DNA of 64,000 nucleotides from Deltaproteobacteria bacterium (GTDB taxonomy: Bacteria; Desulfobacterota; Syntrophia; Syntrophales; UBA6807): assembly GCA_016935565.1 (NCBI GenBank), contig JAFGQS010000041.1, positions 1-64,000 on the forward strand. The letters run 5' to 3'. Every line of letters begins with the position of its first letter. Positions within the stretch are counted from its first letter, which is position 1. Positions 1-9,463 of this stretch are shown here, piece after piece. Below the pieces are notes generated by a model. That model ran no database searches. It was not told the DNA's origin and worked only from the letters and a program-made list of their open reading frames with translations. The position numbers were made by a program, and so were the translations under genes.

Positions 1-1167
1 CATATATTAACGGGCTTCCCCTGGGAAAATCTTGCCTATTCTATGCATGGCATGATTTCTTTCATACAGATTATTGACATATCAGGTGTCTATGGATTGA
101 CGTTTATCATCGTTGTCGTCAACTGTGTTCTTTATGACTTGATGTCGATAAAGGTGGAAACAAGAAAAAGAGTCCTGTCGGAGGTTTTTATGGCAGCTGT
201 CGCTATCATATTGATTTTCACTTATGGTGTTTATCGGTTGGATCAGCTGGAGCATGTTATGGAGGGAAAGAAATCGGATAAAGTTACAATCGTTCAGGGC
301 AATATAGATCAGACGGTGAAATGGAATAATAAATATCAGAATGATACGCTGGAGATATATAGAAAGTCGTCACTCACGAGCGCAAAATCAGGAAATCGTT
401 TAATCGTATGGCCGGAGACAGCGGCCCCCTTTTTTTTTCAGAATATTGATGACAAGCACAGATTTATCATTAATATTGCTAAGGAAGCAAAGTCCTATCT
501 CTTGTTCGGAAGTCCCAGTTACCTGAACGAGAATGGTATAAATTATTTTTCGAATAGTGCGTATCTTATATCACCGGCTGGTGATATTGCAGGAAGATAT
601 GATAAAATGCACTTGGTACCATATGGCGAATATGTTCCCCTGCGCAGGGTATTTTTCTTTCTTGAAAAGTTAGTGGTTGGAGTCGGCGATTTTAGACCGG
701 GGAAAGAGCTTACTCCTCTCGTTTTGGGTGGCAAGAAAATAGGAGTTCTCATTTGTTATGAAGGAATTTTCCCCGAAATAAGCAGACAGTACCATAAAAT
801 GGGAGTTACCCTGCTCATTAATATTACCAATGATGCGTGGTTCGGAACCTCATCGGCTCCTTATCAGCATTTGACGATGACTGCATTCAGAGCCGTTGAA
901 AATCGTCTTTATATAATACGGGCGGCAAATACAGGCATCAGTGCTATTATAAAACCAACAGGAGAAATTATTTCACAAACCGGCCTGTTTGAGAGGACAA
1001 TTCTCGATGGAACCGTCACATACCTTAACCAGGGCACGTTTTATGCAAGGTATGGAGATATATTTATATACATGTGTTTCATTACCATAACAGTGATTGG
1101 TTTAATTTCATTTAAGAGGAGAAGAGTAAATGATCGAAGATATTTCAGAAGCAATACAGGATCTTGA
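1..1167 (+). CDS. lnt: Apolipoprotein N-acyltransferase (C-terminal part; 5' end lies outside the window)
   Basis: Frame is open from base 1 (HILTGFPWENLAYSMHGMISF..., typical Lnt GFPW..LAYS). Nitrilase-type domain follows with WPETAAPFF, GRYDKMHLVPYGEYVPLR, ICYEGIFPE and NITNDAWFG. Confidence 0.93.
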   Translation, partial: HILTGFPWENLAYSMHGMISFIQIIDISGVYGLTFIIVVVNCVLYDLMSIKVETRKRVLSEVFMAAVAIILIFTYGVYRLDQLEHVMEGKKSDKVTIVQGNIDQTVKWNNKYQNDTLEIYRKSSLTSAKSGNRLIVWPETAAPFFFQNIDDKHRFIINIAKEAKSYLLFGSPSYLNENGINYFSNSAYLISPAGDIAGRYDKMHLVPYGEYVPLRRVFFFLEKLVVGVGDFRPGKELTPLVLGGKKIGVLICYEGIFPEISRQYHKMGVTLLINITNDAWFGTSSAPYQHLTMTAFRAVENRLYIIRAANTGISAIIKPTGEIISQTGLFERTILDGTVTYLNQGTFYARYGDIFIYMCFITITVIGLISFKRRRVNDRRYFRSNTGS

Positions 1168-2219
1168 GAGAAGAATTAATACATTGAGAGGTTATCTTTG
1201 ACATAGAGGGAAAGGAAAAGAGTATTAAAGACCTCGAAAAACAGGTCTTAAAAGATGATTTCTGGAATGATCAGGAAACAGCCAAAAAAATACTGAAAGA
1301 AAAAAGCGAAGCGGAAGTTGATGTTGATAATTGGAAAGCAAAGCATGATGCCATTCTCGATTTGAAAATCCTTTTTGGTATGGCCCAAGAAGAAGACGAT
1401 GAAAAGACCCTGCAAGAGATTGAATCGGACATCGTACATCTCGGAATGTCTGTAAGAGCCGATGAATTAAAATCGATGCTTCGGGAAAGAGAAGATGCAA
1501 ACAATGCTATTATAACCATTCATTCCGGAGCGGGCGGGACTGAAGCGCAAGACTGGACAGAGATGCTTTTACGTATGTACTTACGATGGAGTGAACGACG
1601 GGGATTCATTACGAAGATTATCGATTATCAGCCTGGGGATGAAGCAGGCGTTAAAAATGTCACCTTTACCCTGGAAGGGGAGTATGCCTACGGTTATGCG
1701 AAGGCTGAAGTTGGCATTCACCGCCTTGTGCGAATATCTCCCTTCGACACCGGCAGAAGAAGGCATACCTCGTTTGCATCGGTTTTCGTATATCCTGAGA
1801 TTGACGATGATATTACTATAGAGATTAATGAAAAAGATTTACGAATTGATACTTACAGATCAACCGGTGCCGGTGGTCAGCATGTTAATAAGACTGATTC
1901 GGCAGTGCGGATTACCCACATTCCCTCAGGAATTGTTGTTCAATGTCAGAATGAACGGTCCCAGCACAAGAATAAAGCTGTTGCGATGAAAGTGTTAAAA
2001 TCGAGACTCTACGAAATGAAACTTCAGGAGCACAATGAAAAATTTAAGGAGATGAACAAATCAAAAAGGACTATCGCCTTTGGAAGCCAGATCCGTTCAT
2101 ATGTTCTCCATCCCTATAGAATGGTAAAAGATCACAGAACAAATATCGAGATAGGTAATGTCAACAAGGTCTTGGACGGCGATATTGATGATTTCATCGA
2201 ATCCTATTTGTTGAGTTAG
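1130..2219 (+). CDS. prfB: Peptide chain release factor 2, expressed through a programmed +1 frameshift: join(1130..1198,1200..2219)
   Basis: ATG at 1130 reads MIEDISEAIQDLERRINTLRGYL then TGA at 1199. A +1 shift gives DIEGKEKSIKDLEKQVLKDDFWND... and continues into the 1362..2219 ORF with the GGQ loop (STGAGGQHVNKTDSAVRITH). Confidence 0.96.
1187..1202 (+). promoter_or_regulatory. prfB: prfB autoregulatory +1 frameshift site (AGAGGT TAT CTT TGA C)
   Basis: Canonical CTT TGA C slip site preceded by an SD-like AGAGGT. Confidence 0.93.
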
Positions 2220-2321
2220 ATGAATATCCATTGCAATTTGTAGCAAAACAGTTTAATTGTTGTTTCCGAATACTGTGATGCCATTCTTTTTTGATGTTAA
2301 CGTTAACTGAAGGGTGAGCCG

Positions 2322-4190
2322 ATGTCTAAGTTGCGATTCTTGTTAGTATTCATATCATTGATTGTTTTTTTTCTTATGTCCTGTTCTTCCCTGCCTCGTA
2401 TAATCCGTGACGAACCGCTCCGTGATTACCAACAGAAGGGAGCCATAAACAACACCTCCGAGAGCCCCACAGTTTCCAAATCGACTGATGAACTTGAAAA
2501 CAATAATGGAAATGAAAACCAGTCACAGGAACTATCTCAGGATACACAGGAGTGCGAAAAGGGAAGCGGTGAAAATGCAAATGTGTCATCTGATTTAGCG
2601 GGCAATGATAAAGTCTCAAACGGTGAAAACCAGCGTAAGGTTCAAGAGCAGGAAAATATGGATGAAGCCCTTGAACTCCTCGGTCAATCACAGATTCTCT
2701 GGGAAAAAGGCGATCTTGACAATGCTTTGAGTCTGCTTGATCAGGCGTATTCACTCATATTAGATGTTAATGGTGAACCGGACATTGCTTGGCAAAAAGA
2801 TGACTTGCGTTTTATGATTGCAAAACGGATACTCGAAATTTACACATCGAGAAGCAATGTTGCTACCGGCTATCAAAGCGCAATTCCCTTTGTTATGAAT
2901 GATGATGTAAAGAAGGAAATCGGGCGCTTCCAGCGAGGAGATCGAAGATTTTTCATCGAGTCCTGTAAGCGTTCAGCAGTATATCGACCCATCATAGTGG
3001 CACAGTTGGAAAAAGCAGGATTGCCGAAGGAGCTGTCCTGGTTGCCGCTGGTTGAAAGCGGATTTAAAATTAAGGCATTATCAAGGGCTCGTGCTCTCGG
3101 CCTGTGGCAGATAATTCCGTCGACAGGATATAAATTTGGGCTGAAACGTGATCACTGGATTGATGAACGGATGGATGTCGAGAAATCGACACAGTCAGCA
3201 ATTGCATATCTGAAAGCTCTTCACGGGATATTCGGAGATTGGCTCACTGTCCTCGCCGCTTATAACTGTGGCGAGGGAAGAGTATTGCGAGTTATATCGA
3301 GACAACATATGAACTATCTTGATAATTTCTGGGACTTATACCGTCAATTGCCTATTGAAACAGCACGATATGTTCCACGCTTTCTTGCTGCATTACACAT
3401 CCTGAAAGATCCTGAAAAATATGGTATAAAACTTGATGAAAATAAAGATAAACCGATAGATCATGTAATGGTCAAAACAACCAAATGCATGCGTCTGCAA
3501 GATATCGCTCGTCATCTTAACGTTTCAGAAGATTCACTCATCGGACTCAACACTGAACTCAGATTCACGGTGACCCCCAATAGAGAATATGACCTCAAGA
3601 TTCCCTGTGACAAGGCAGAACAATTTGCCCTTGTGGTAGATCAAATACCCAAATCGAAAATTCCTGGAAGTGCTCGATACGTAAGACACAAGGTTCAACA
3701 AGGAGAAGCACTGTCAACAATTGCAAGGAAATATCGGAGCTCAGTCCGGTCGATTGCCAGGGCTAATCATTTAACATCAAAGCATAGAATCAGAGCGGGA
3801 AAATGGCTGAAGATTCCCCTTCGAGGTTACAGTTATGTTGATGAGAGCATAAGCGAACCTCCGCACACAATCGCAAAAGATAGTACGGGGAATATTATGA
3901 ATTATAGAGTGAAACAAGGCGATTCTCTGTGGCTTCTGGCGAGACGTTTTGATACGAGGATCTCCGAAATTAAAAGATTGAATGGCTTGCGAACCAACGG
4001 ACTCGGGGTCGGCCAGATTATCAGAGTGAGGTCCGGTTCTCCCATGAGCTCGTATGTTGTAAAAAAAGGTGACTGCATCGCCTCAATAGCGGGAAAAAAC
4101 AAAATAAGTATTCAAAAACTGCTTCAGATCAACGGCTTGAGTCTAGAGGATAATATTTATCCCGGGCAGGTCATCATTGTAAGGAGATAG
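2322..4190 (+). CDS. mltD: Lytic transglycosylase (SLT domain) with LysM repeats, MltD-like lipoprotein
   Basis: Lipobox-like LMSCSS; SLT motifs LPKELSWLPLVESGF, ARALGLWQIIPSTG and AAYNCGEGRV; several C-terminal LysM units (YRVKQGDSLWLLARRF, YVVKKGDCIASIAGKN). Confidence 0.9.
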   Translation: MSKLRFLLVFISLIVFFLMSCSSLPRIIRDEPLRDYQQKGAINNTSESPTVSKSTDELENNNGNENQSQELSQDTQECEKGSGENANVSSDLAGNDKVSNGENQRKVQEQENMDEALELLGQSQILWEKGDLDNALSLLDQAYSLILDVNGEPDIAWQKDDLRFMIAKRILEIYTSRSNVATGYQSAIPFVMNDDVKKEIGRFQRGDRRFFIESCKRSAVYRPIIVAQLEKAGLPKELSWLPLVESGFKIKALSRARALGLWQIIPSTGYKFGLKRDHWIDERMDVEKSTQSAIAYLKALHGIFGDWLTVLAAYNCGEGRVLRVISRQHMNYLDNFWDLYRQLPIETARYVPRFLAALHILKDPEKYGIKLDENKDKPIDHVMVKTTKCMRLQDIARHLNVSEDSLIGLNTELRFTVTPNREYDLKIPCDKAEQFALVVDQIPKSKIPGSARYVRHKVQQGEALSTIARKYRSSVRSIARANHLTSKHRIRAGKWLKIPLRGYSYVDESISEPPHTIAKDSTGNIMNYRVKQGDSLWLLARRFDTRISEIKRLNGLRTNGLGVGQIIRVRSGSPMSSYVVKKGDCIASIAGKNKISIQKLLQINGLSLEDNIYPGQVIIVRR

Positions 4191-4306
4191 ATCTTCATCC
4201 CTATAAAGGGAGCCTCATCATAGAATTGGACAGCAGAGATTTTTTATATGAGATAGTTGCGTCAGTGTCCAAGCATAGTTTTAACACTATCGCAAAAAGA
4301 GATCGT

Positions 4307-4756
4307 TTATTCAATGATATAGTTATTCAGGTGAAAGAAGATTTCCCTTTCTTTTTGTTTCATTCGTTCAGATTCCGTTTCAGAATCTTCGTGATTATAT
4401 CCCAAAAGATGAAGGAGACCGTGGATTATAAAATAATCCAACTCGTCGTTGAACGGGATGCCTTCTTGCTCGGCATGTTGCCATGTTGTTTCTACAGAAA
4501 TAACGATATCTCCCAAGATGTGGGGGTTAATATCCCCATATTCACCCTCTCTCATAGGAAATGCGATAACGTTTGTAGGGTAGTTCCTATGTAAATAGTT
4601 ATAATTAATACCTGTAATGCCTTCGTCATCAACAAAAAGCAGGCTGATTTCACTATCTTCAATATGGAGATATTTGAGAATGTTATTAACTGCTTGACGA
4701 ACTTTTGGAATATCGATGTCTATTTTTTTCTGACGGCTTTCGATTAGAATTGCCAT
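4307..4756 (-). CDS. ybeY: Endoribonuclease YbeY / rRNA maturation factor
   Basis: YNYLHRNYPTNVIAFPM, GDIVISVETTWQHAEQ, and the metal site HGLLHLLGYNH. Start set at MAILIE; the ORF extends to 4774. Confidence 0.93.
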   Translation of the reverse strand: MAILIESRQKKIDIDIPKVRQAVNNILKYLHIEDSEISLLFVDDEGITGINYNYLHRNYPTNVIAFPMREGEYGDINPHILGDIVISVETTWQHAEQEGIPFNDELDYFIIHGLLHLLGYNHEDSETESERMKQKEREIFFHLNNYIIE

Positions 4757-7064
4757 TCCTGTCTTTTCCCTCATTATTTTCTTTGGCAGTTGATACGGGA
4801 TAATCTATTCTTTGATGAAATATTCCATTGAGAGTTCTTGTAAAGCTGTCGGCGACCTTGCTAAGGTCATGAAATGTCAAGTCAGATTCATTCAGTTCTC
4901 CTTCCATGAGAATCTGATTCATTCTGTCTTCCACCAGGTTTTTTATACGGGAAGGTGTGGGGTTTGTCAGCGCCCGTGACGATGCCTCAATAACATCGCC
5001 AAGTAACACAAGACCAGCTTCTCTTGTGAGAGGTTTCGGACCGGGGTATCTGAATTCTCCTTCCGGTATGGAACGAACAGATGGGTCTTTGTCTCGTTGA
5101 GCTTTTTCGTAAAAGTAGCCGACAAGACGAGTTCCATGGTGTTGCCTGATAATATCAGTAATTGCCCGACCGAGTTTGTACTCTTTAGCAAGTTCGCATC
5201 CTTCTTTCACATGAGAAATAATAACAAGACTGCTCATTTTCGGTGAAAGTTTGTCAAGCTTGTTTTCATATCCAATTTGATTCTCAATAAAATACAGTGA
5301 TTTCTTTATCTTGCCGATATCATGATAATAGGAACTGACTTTTGCCAAGAGGGAATTCGCATTAATAGCCTCGGCAGCAGCTTCGACCATGGAGGCGACA
5401 ACAATGCTATGGTGATATGTTCCCGGAGCCACCATTATCATATTCTGAAAGATCGGCTGATTTAAATTTGCTAATTCCAAAAGCTTTATATCGGTTGTAT
5501 ATCCTAATAAAGATTCAAAGAGAGGGATAATACTCTGTACAACCGCAGCAGACAAGATACCTCCGACAAATCCCATGACAAGATTAAAGAGTGTGTCTGT
5601 CGTTATGAGCTTACCAGCGAGGAGCAAGAGGCAGATTATAACGGCCATATTGACAAGGCCGACGAACAATCCGGTTTTGAAAAAAGCCGAACGCTTTTTA
5701 CATTCAGTTATTTTGAAGGCGGCCACCATACTTCCGAGCATAGAATAAAAGAACATCGAAGCTTTTGCTTCAAAGAGGAAGCTGATAAGGAAAGCTGAGA
5801 AAACGGCAAAGATCAAGCCAACATCCCTGTTAAGAAGTGTTACAATGAGCATCGTAGCTGCAGCAAACGGTATAGCATAAAAACAGGCATCGACGGGTAT
5901 AAGGGGAAATGCATTGTTGATTGATTCGCACAAAAAGATACCTATCCGTGCGAGCAGTACCTGGAGAATGGCCGCAATACTCAGCAAGATGACATCTGTT
6001 GTTATATTTTTCGCACTAGATGTTAACCACGCTTCGAATATCAGATAGAGAATAATGGAAAACAGCATGATGGAGAGAAACATGCCCAGGAATATAGAAA
6101 TATTGAGGAATTTAATACCCTCCTCCCCCTTGTACAGAGCCGCAAGCTTGTCTGAATGTATGGGAGATATTTTTTCACCCTCTCGAACGATCATCTCATT
6201 TTTCTGGACCTTGTAGAAAACCGGTTTTACATCATCCATTAAAAGTTGTTTTCTTTTTTCCGTTGCGTTCTTGGCAAATGTCAGATTTGGTCGAATGAGT
6301 CTTTTTGACACGGATATAGCAACGTTTTGCAAGTTGCTCTGTTCCTTAGAGAAGACAATAGATGAATTTTTAATGATAAGTTTCTTTGCCTCTTCCATAC
6401 TCAGGAGTGATGAAAAATTGTTTATCGTTCTTTCATTCTGTGTCCATATATTCCTGATAATAATGCCGTTATCTTTATTAAGGTGTAATAAATCTCCATT
6501 GCTTATGGGGCCTTTATTGTAGACGGAGTAAATAAGTTTTACGATGTTATTGCATATATCAAAGGAGAACTTGTGTCTGTTAAGTACTGCAAATTCTTCT
6601 TTTGTAAGGGTCAACCCCAGAGTTGAATTGAAATCGTCTTGTGCCTTTTTAAGAACATCCTGTCCGCTTTTTGGTGGTGAGGATTCTCCGCCGATCGTTT
6701 TATATGCTTCCTCCATCCTCAGAAAGGCCCGGGCTAAAGAAGCGCCGATGAAAGAAGGCATATTCTTGTCATAATCGCAGATTGGCAGGCCTTTTTGGGC
6801 AGCCTCTAACCTTTTTTGTTCTGTCGAAGCCTTGTCCTCTACGAGGAAATCGCGATCGGCCTTAATATCCTTCGTTGCAATTGTTCCGACTTTATAGACG
6901 GGAGATATCAGATGTATCTGGGGGGACAATAAAAGGGTGAGAATCATGCTCATGATAATGAGGATAGTCCACCTTTGAAATAAGGGATCCCTGGTGAACT
7001 CAGGAACAACGTTGACTTGTACCGATCCGTCTTTGGAACTCAGTTGTTTTTTGTTATAAGACAT
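4686..7064 (-). CDS. PgpH/YqfF-type 7TM-HD phosphohydrolase (probable c-di-AMP phosphodiesterase)
   Basis: Extracellular 7TM-HDED region, multiple TM segments, HD domain (GTYHHSIVVASM, YYHDIGKIKK, IISHVKEG, IIRQHHGT). Sits next to phoH and ybeY as is common. Confidence 0.88.
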   Translation of the reverse strand: MSYNKKQLSSKDGSVQVNVVPEFTRDPLFQRWTILIIMSMILTLLLSPQIHLISPVYKVGTIATKDIKADRDFLVEDKASTEQKRLEAAQKGLPICDYDKNMPSFIGASLARAFLRMEEAYKTIGGESSPPKSGQDVLKKAQDDFNSTLGLTLTKEEFAVLNRHKFSFDICNNIVKLIYSVYNKGPISNGDLLHLNKDNGIIIRNIWTQNERTINNFSSLLSMEEAKKLIIKNSSIVFSKEQSNLQNVAISVSKRLIRPNLTFAKNATEKRKQLLMDDVKPVFYKVQKNEMIVREGEKISPIHSDKLAALYKGEEGIKFLNISIFLGMFLSIMLFSIILYLIFEAWLTSSAKNITTDVILLSIAAILQVLLARIGIFLCESINNAFPLIPVDACFYAIPFAAATMLIVTLLNRDVGLIFAVFSAFLISFLFEAKASMFFYSMLGSMVAAFKITECKKRSAFFKTGLFVGLVNMAVIICLLLLAGKLITTDTLFNLVMGFVGGILSAAVVQSIIPLFESLLGYTTDIKLLELANLNQPIFQNMIMVAPGTYHHSIVVASMVEAAAEAINANSLLAKVSSYYHDIGKIKKSLYFIENQIGYENKLDKLSPKMSSLVIISHVKEGCELAKEYKLGRAITDIIRQHHGTRLVGYFYEKAQRDKDPSVRSIPEGEFRYPGPKPLTREAGLVLLGDVIEASSRALTNPTPSRIKNLVEDRMNQILMEGELNESDLTFHDLSKVADSFTRTLNGIFHQRIDYPVSTAKENNEGKDRNGNSNRKPSEKNRHRYSKSSSSS

Positions 7065-7082
7065 ATGTATTACGATAAATGG

Positions 7083-8072
7083 TTATTCCATTTCACCATT
7101 TTTTCTGTCGAGATGGTTATACGCACGTATAATATCCTGAACGAGAGGATGCCGTACGACATCGATTTCCGAAAAATAAACAAACCGGATTCCCTTCGTT
7201 TTATCAAGGATCCCCGCCGCTTCGATCAACCCGGATGTTTTATCAGGAGGGAGATCCGTCTGCGTTATATCTCCCGTTATAACCGCTTTAGAACCAAAGC
7301 CCAATCTGGTTAGAAACATTTTCATCTGTTCTGATGTGGTATTTTGTGCCTCGTCGAGAATTACAAATGAATCATTGAGCGTTCTGCCTCTCATAAAAGC
7401 CAACGGGGCCACCTCAATGACTCCTTTTTCTATCAAAGCAGATGCCCTGTCGAAATTCATCATGTCATACAAGGCATCATAAAGAGGCCTCAGGTAGGGA
7501 TTAACTTTTTCCGCAAGATCACCGGGAAGAAAACCGAGCCTCTCACCGGCTTCGAGGGCCGGTCTTGTCAGAACAATCCGATTTACTTTCTTTTCAATGA
7601 AAGTTGCTATGGCAACGGCCATTGCAAGGTACGTCTTTCCCGTTCCGGCGGGACCAATGCCAAAAACCATATCATATTTCCGTATTGAATCAATATACAA
7701 TTTCTGAGCTATGCTCTTTGGCGTAATAACTCTTTTTTTTGAAGATATAAAGACCGTATCAAGAAACACTTTTTCAATATCGACTGAGCCATTCCGGGAG
7801 ATCATCCTGTTGGCAAAGTCAATATCTGCGGGATAAACAGGATAACCCTTTTTAATAATTGTATATATTTGCGCAAGCAGATTCTCAACGATACCTGAAC
7901 AAATTTCATCTCCCTTTACAATGATCCTGTTACCCCTCGCCGCTATCTTTACGTTTTGTAATTTTTCTAGGAGCTTAATGTTTTCATCATGTTCTCCGAG
8001 GAGCACTTTGAGGGCATGATTATCCGGAAAATGAAGTTCTTTGATAGAAATATCTTCTGAATGGACCTTCAA
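7083..8072 (-). CDS. phoH: PhoH-like ATPase
   Basis: Walker A GIGPAGTGKTYLAMA, RPALEAGERLGFLPGD, FVILDEAQNTTSEQMKMFLTRLG, ITGDITQTDLP. Confidence 0.93.
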   Translation of the reverse strand: MKVHSEDISIKELHFPDNHALKVLLGEHDENIKLLEKLQNVKIAARGNRIIVKGDEICSGIVENLLAQIYTIIKKGYPVYPADIDFANRMISRNGSVDIEKVFLDTVFISSKKRVITPKSIAQKLYIDSIRKYDMVFGIGPAGTGKTYLAMAVAIATFIEKKVNRIVLTRPALEAGERLGFLPGDLAEKVNPYLRPLYDALYDMMNFDRASALIEKGVIEVAPLAFMRGRTLNDSFVILDEAQNTTSEQMKMFLTRLGFGSKAVITGDITQTDLPPDKTSGLIEAAGILDKTKGIRFVYFSEIDVVRHPLVQDIIRAYNHLDRKNGEME

Positions 8073-8171
8073 GTATTGTATAACCTTCGATAAATAATCC
8101 TTCGATAATGTTAGGATCGAATGCTATCACTTAATATTCATGAATGCAATAGCTTTTAAAATATATCGCAT

Positions 8172-9416
8172 TCATGATTTCTGTAACAATAGATGAGCAT
8201 ATACTTTTGCATTTCCAATCATATTTTCGATCAAACAATATTCATTCGGTTGGTGAGCCATCTGGTCGAGTTTTGACCACACGGCTGCTTGATAGCCATG
8301 CTGTCGAAATACAGCAGCAATTGTACCGCCTCCGATTCCAACGGGAACTGCATTTATTTCGTAAACAGTATTTATGGCATGACGAAGGGCGGAAACAACG
8401 TGTGCATCATGAGGTGTCGGGGGAGGGGCCTGTACGTGCTGAACCGGTGTAATTTTGATCGATACACCAAACTGTTGTTCCACTTCGTTGGCCATGTTTC
8501 GCATCGTCGATTCAATCTGAGACAGGTTATAAATGGGAAGAACTCTGCAGTCCATATAAAAGACATCTTCACCGGGAATTGTATTGATGTTGGGTATATT
8601 AGCATCCTTTTTAGTCGGTTCAAACGTGCTTTCCGGTGGTTGATAAATGGGATCGGATATATCAAACATGTGTGACAGTTCTTTTAATTTCACGATGAGG
8701 TGAGATGCAGCCATGAAAGCATTTCTGCCGAGGGATGGTTTACTGGCATGACATTGTTTCCCTGTTGTTTTGAAGTGTAACCAGAGGATGCTTTTTTCAG
8801 CAATTTCAATTGCTGATCCTTCAGTATCGCCGAAATCGGGAACAACGACAATGTCCCGTGTCTTAAATAAATCAGGATGATTTTCAAGTACGTACGTGAG
8901 CCCATGTTTGCTGCCGGTTTCTTCGTCGGCCACAAAAACCAGACCGGTAGAAGTTTCAGGCATTATTCCTTCATCGTGAAATGCTTTTGCCGCGAAGATA
9001 GACGCGACAAGGTCCTGCTGGTTATCTTCCGTACCCCGTCCGTATATTTTCCCCTCTTTGACATATCCCTTATATGGGTCATCATCCCACAAATTCAATT
9101 CTCCCGGAGGTACAATATCCATGTGGGTCATGATCCAGACAGTTTTGTCGCGGTTTTTCCCTGGTATGGTGGCCACGATATTGGGACGGATACCAGACGT
9201 AACCCTTTCATCAGGGGCACAGTATTCCTTGATATTATTAAAGCCAAACTCACGCAGGACCGTGGTGAGGAATTGTGCCTTTGCATGTTCACCATCTCCG
9301 CCATTATCAGGAGCCAGGGCTGGAATCGCCGTCAGGTTAATCTGAAGTCCAATCATCTCATCTCTGTAAGAATCGATTCTCTTCGTTATTCTCTCAAAAA
9401 TACCGGTATCTACCAT
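8172..9416 (-). CDS. M20 family metallopeptidase / DapE-like amidohydrolase
   Basis: TVWIMTHMDIVPPGE, YGRGTEDNQQDLVAS, FVADEETGSKHG, GGGTIAAVFR. Confidence 0.88.
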   Translation of the reverse strand: MVDTGIFERITKRIDSYRDEMIGLQINLTAIPALAPDNGGDGEHAKAQFLTTVLREFGFNNIKEYCAPDERVTSGIRPNIVATIPGKNRDKTVWIMTHMDIVPPGELNLWDDDPYKGYVKEGKIYGRGTEDNQQDLVASIFAAKAFHDEGIMPETSTGLVFVADEETGSKHGLTYVLENHPDLFKTRDIVVVPDFGDTEGSAIEIAEKSILWLHFKTTGKQCHASKPSLGRNAFMAASHLIVKLKELSHMFDISDPIYQPPESTFEPTKKDANIPNINTIPGEDVFYMDCRVLPIYNLSQIESTMRNMANEVEQQFGVSIKITPVQHVQAPPPTPHDAHVVSALRHAINTVYEINAVPVGIGGGTIAAVFRQHGYQAAVWSKLDQMAHQPNEYCLIENMIGNAKVYAHLLLQKS

Positions 9417-9463
9417 GTCTTACCTTTGATTAATTGCAATATTGCGGGTTTTTCTATCACTGA

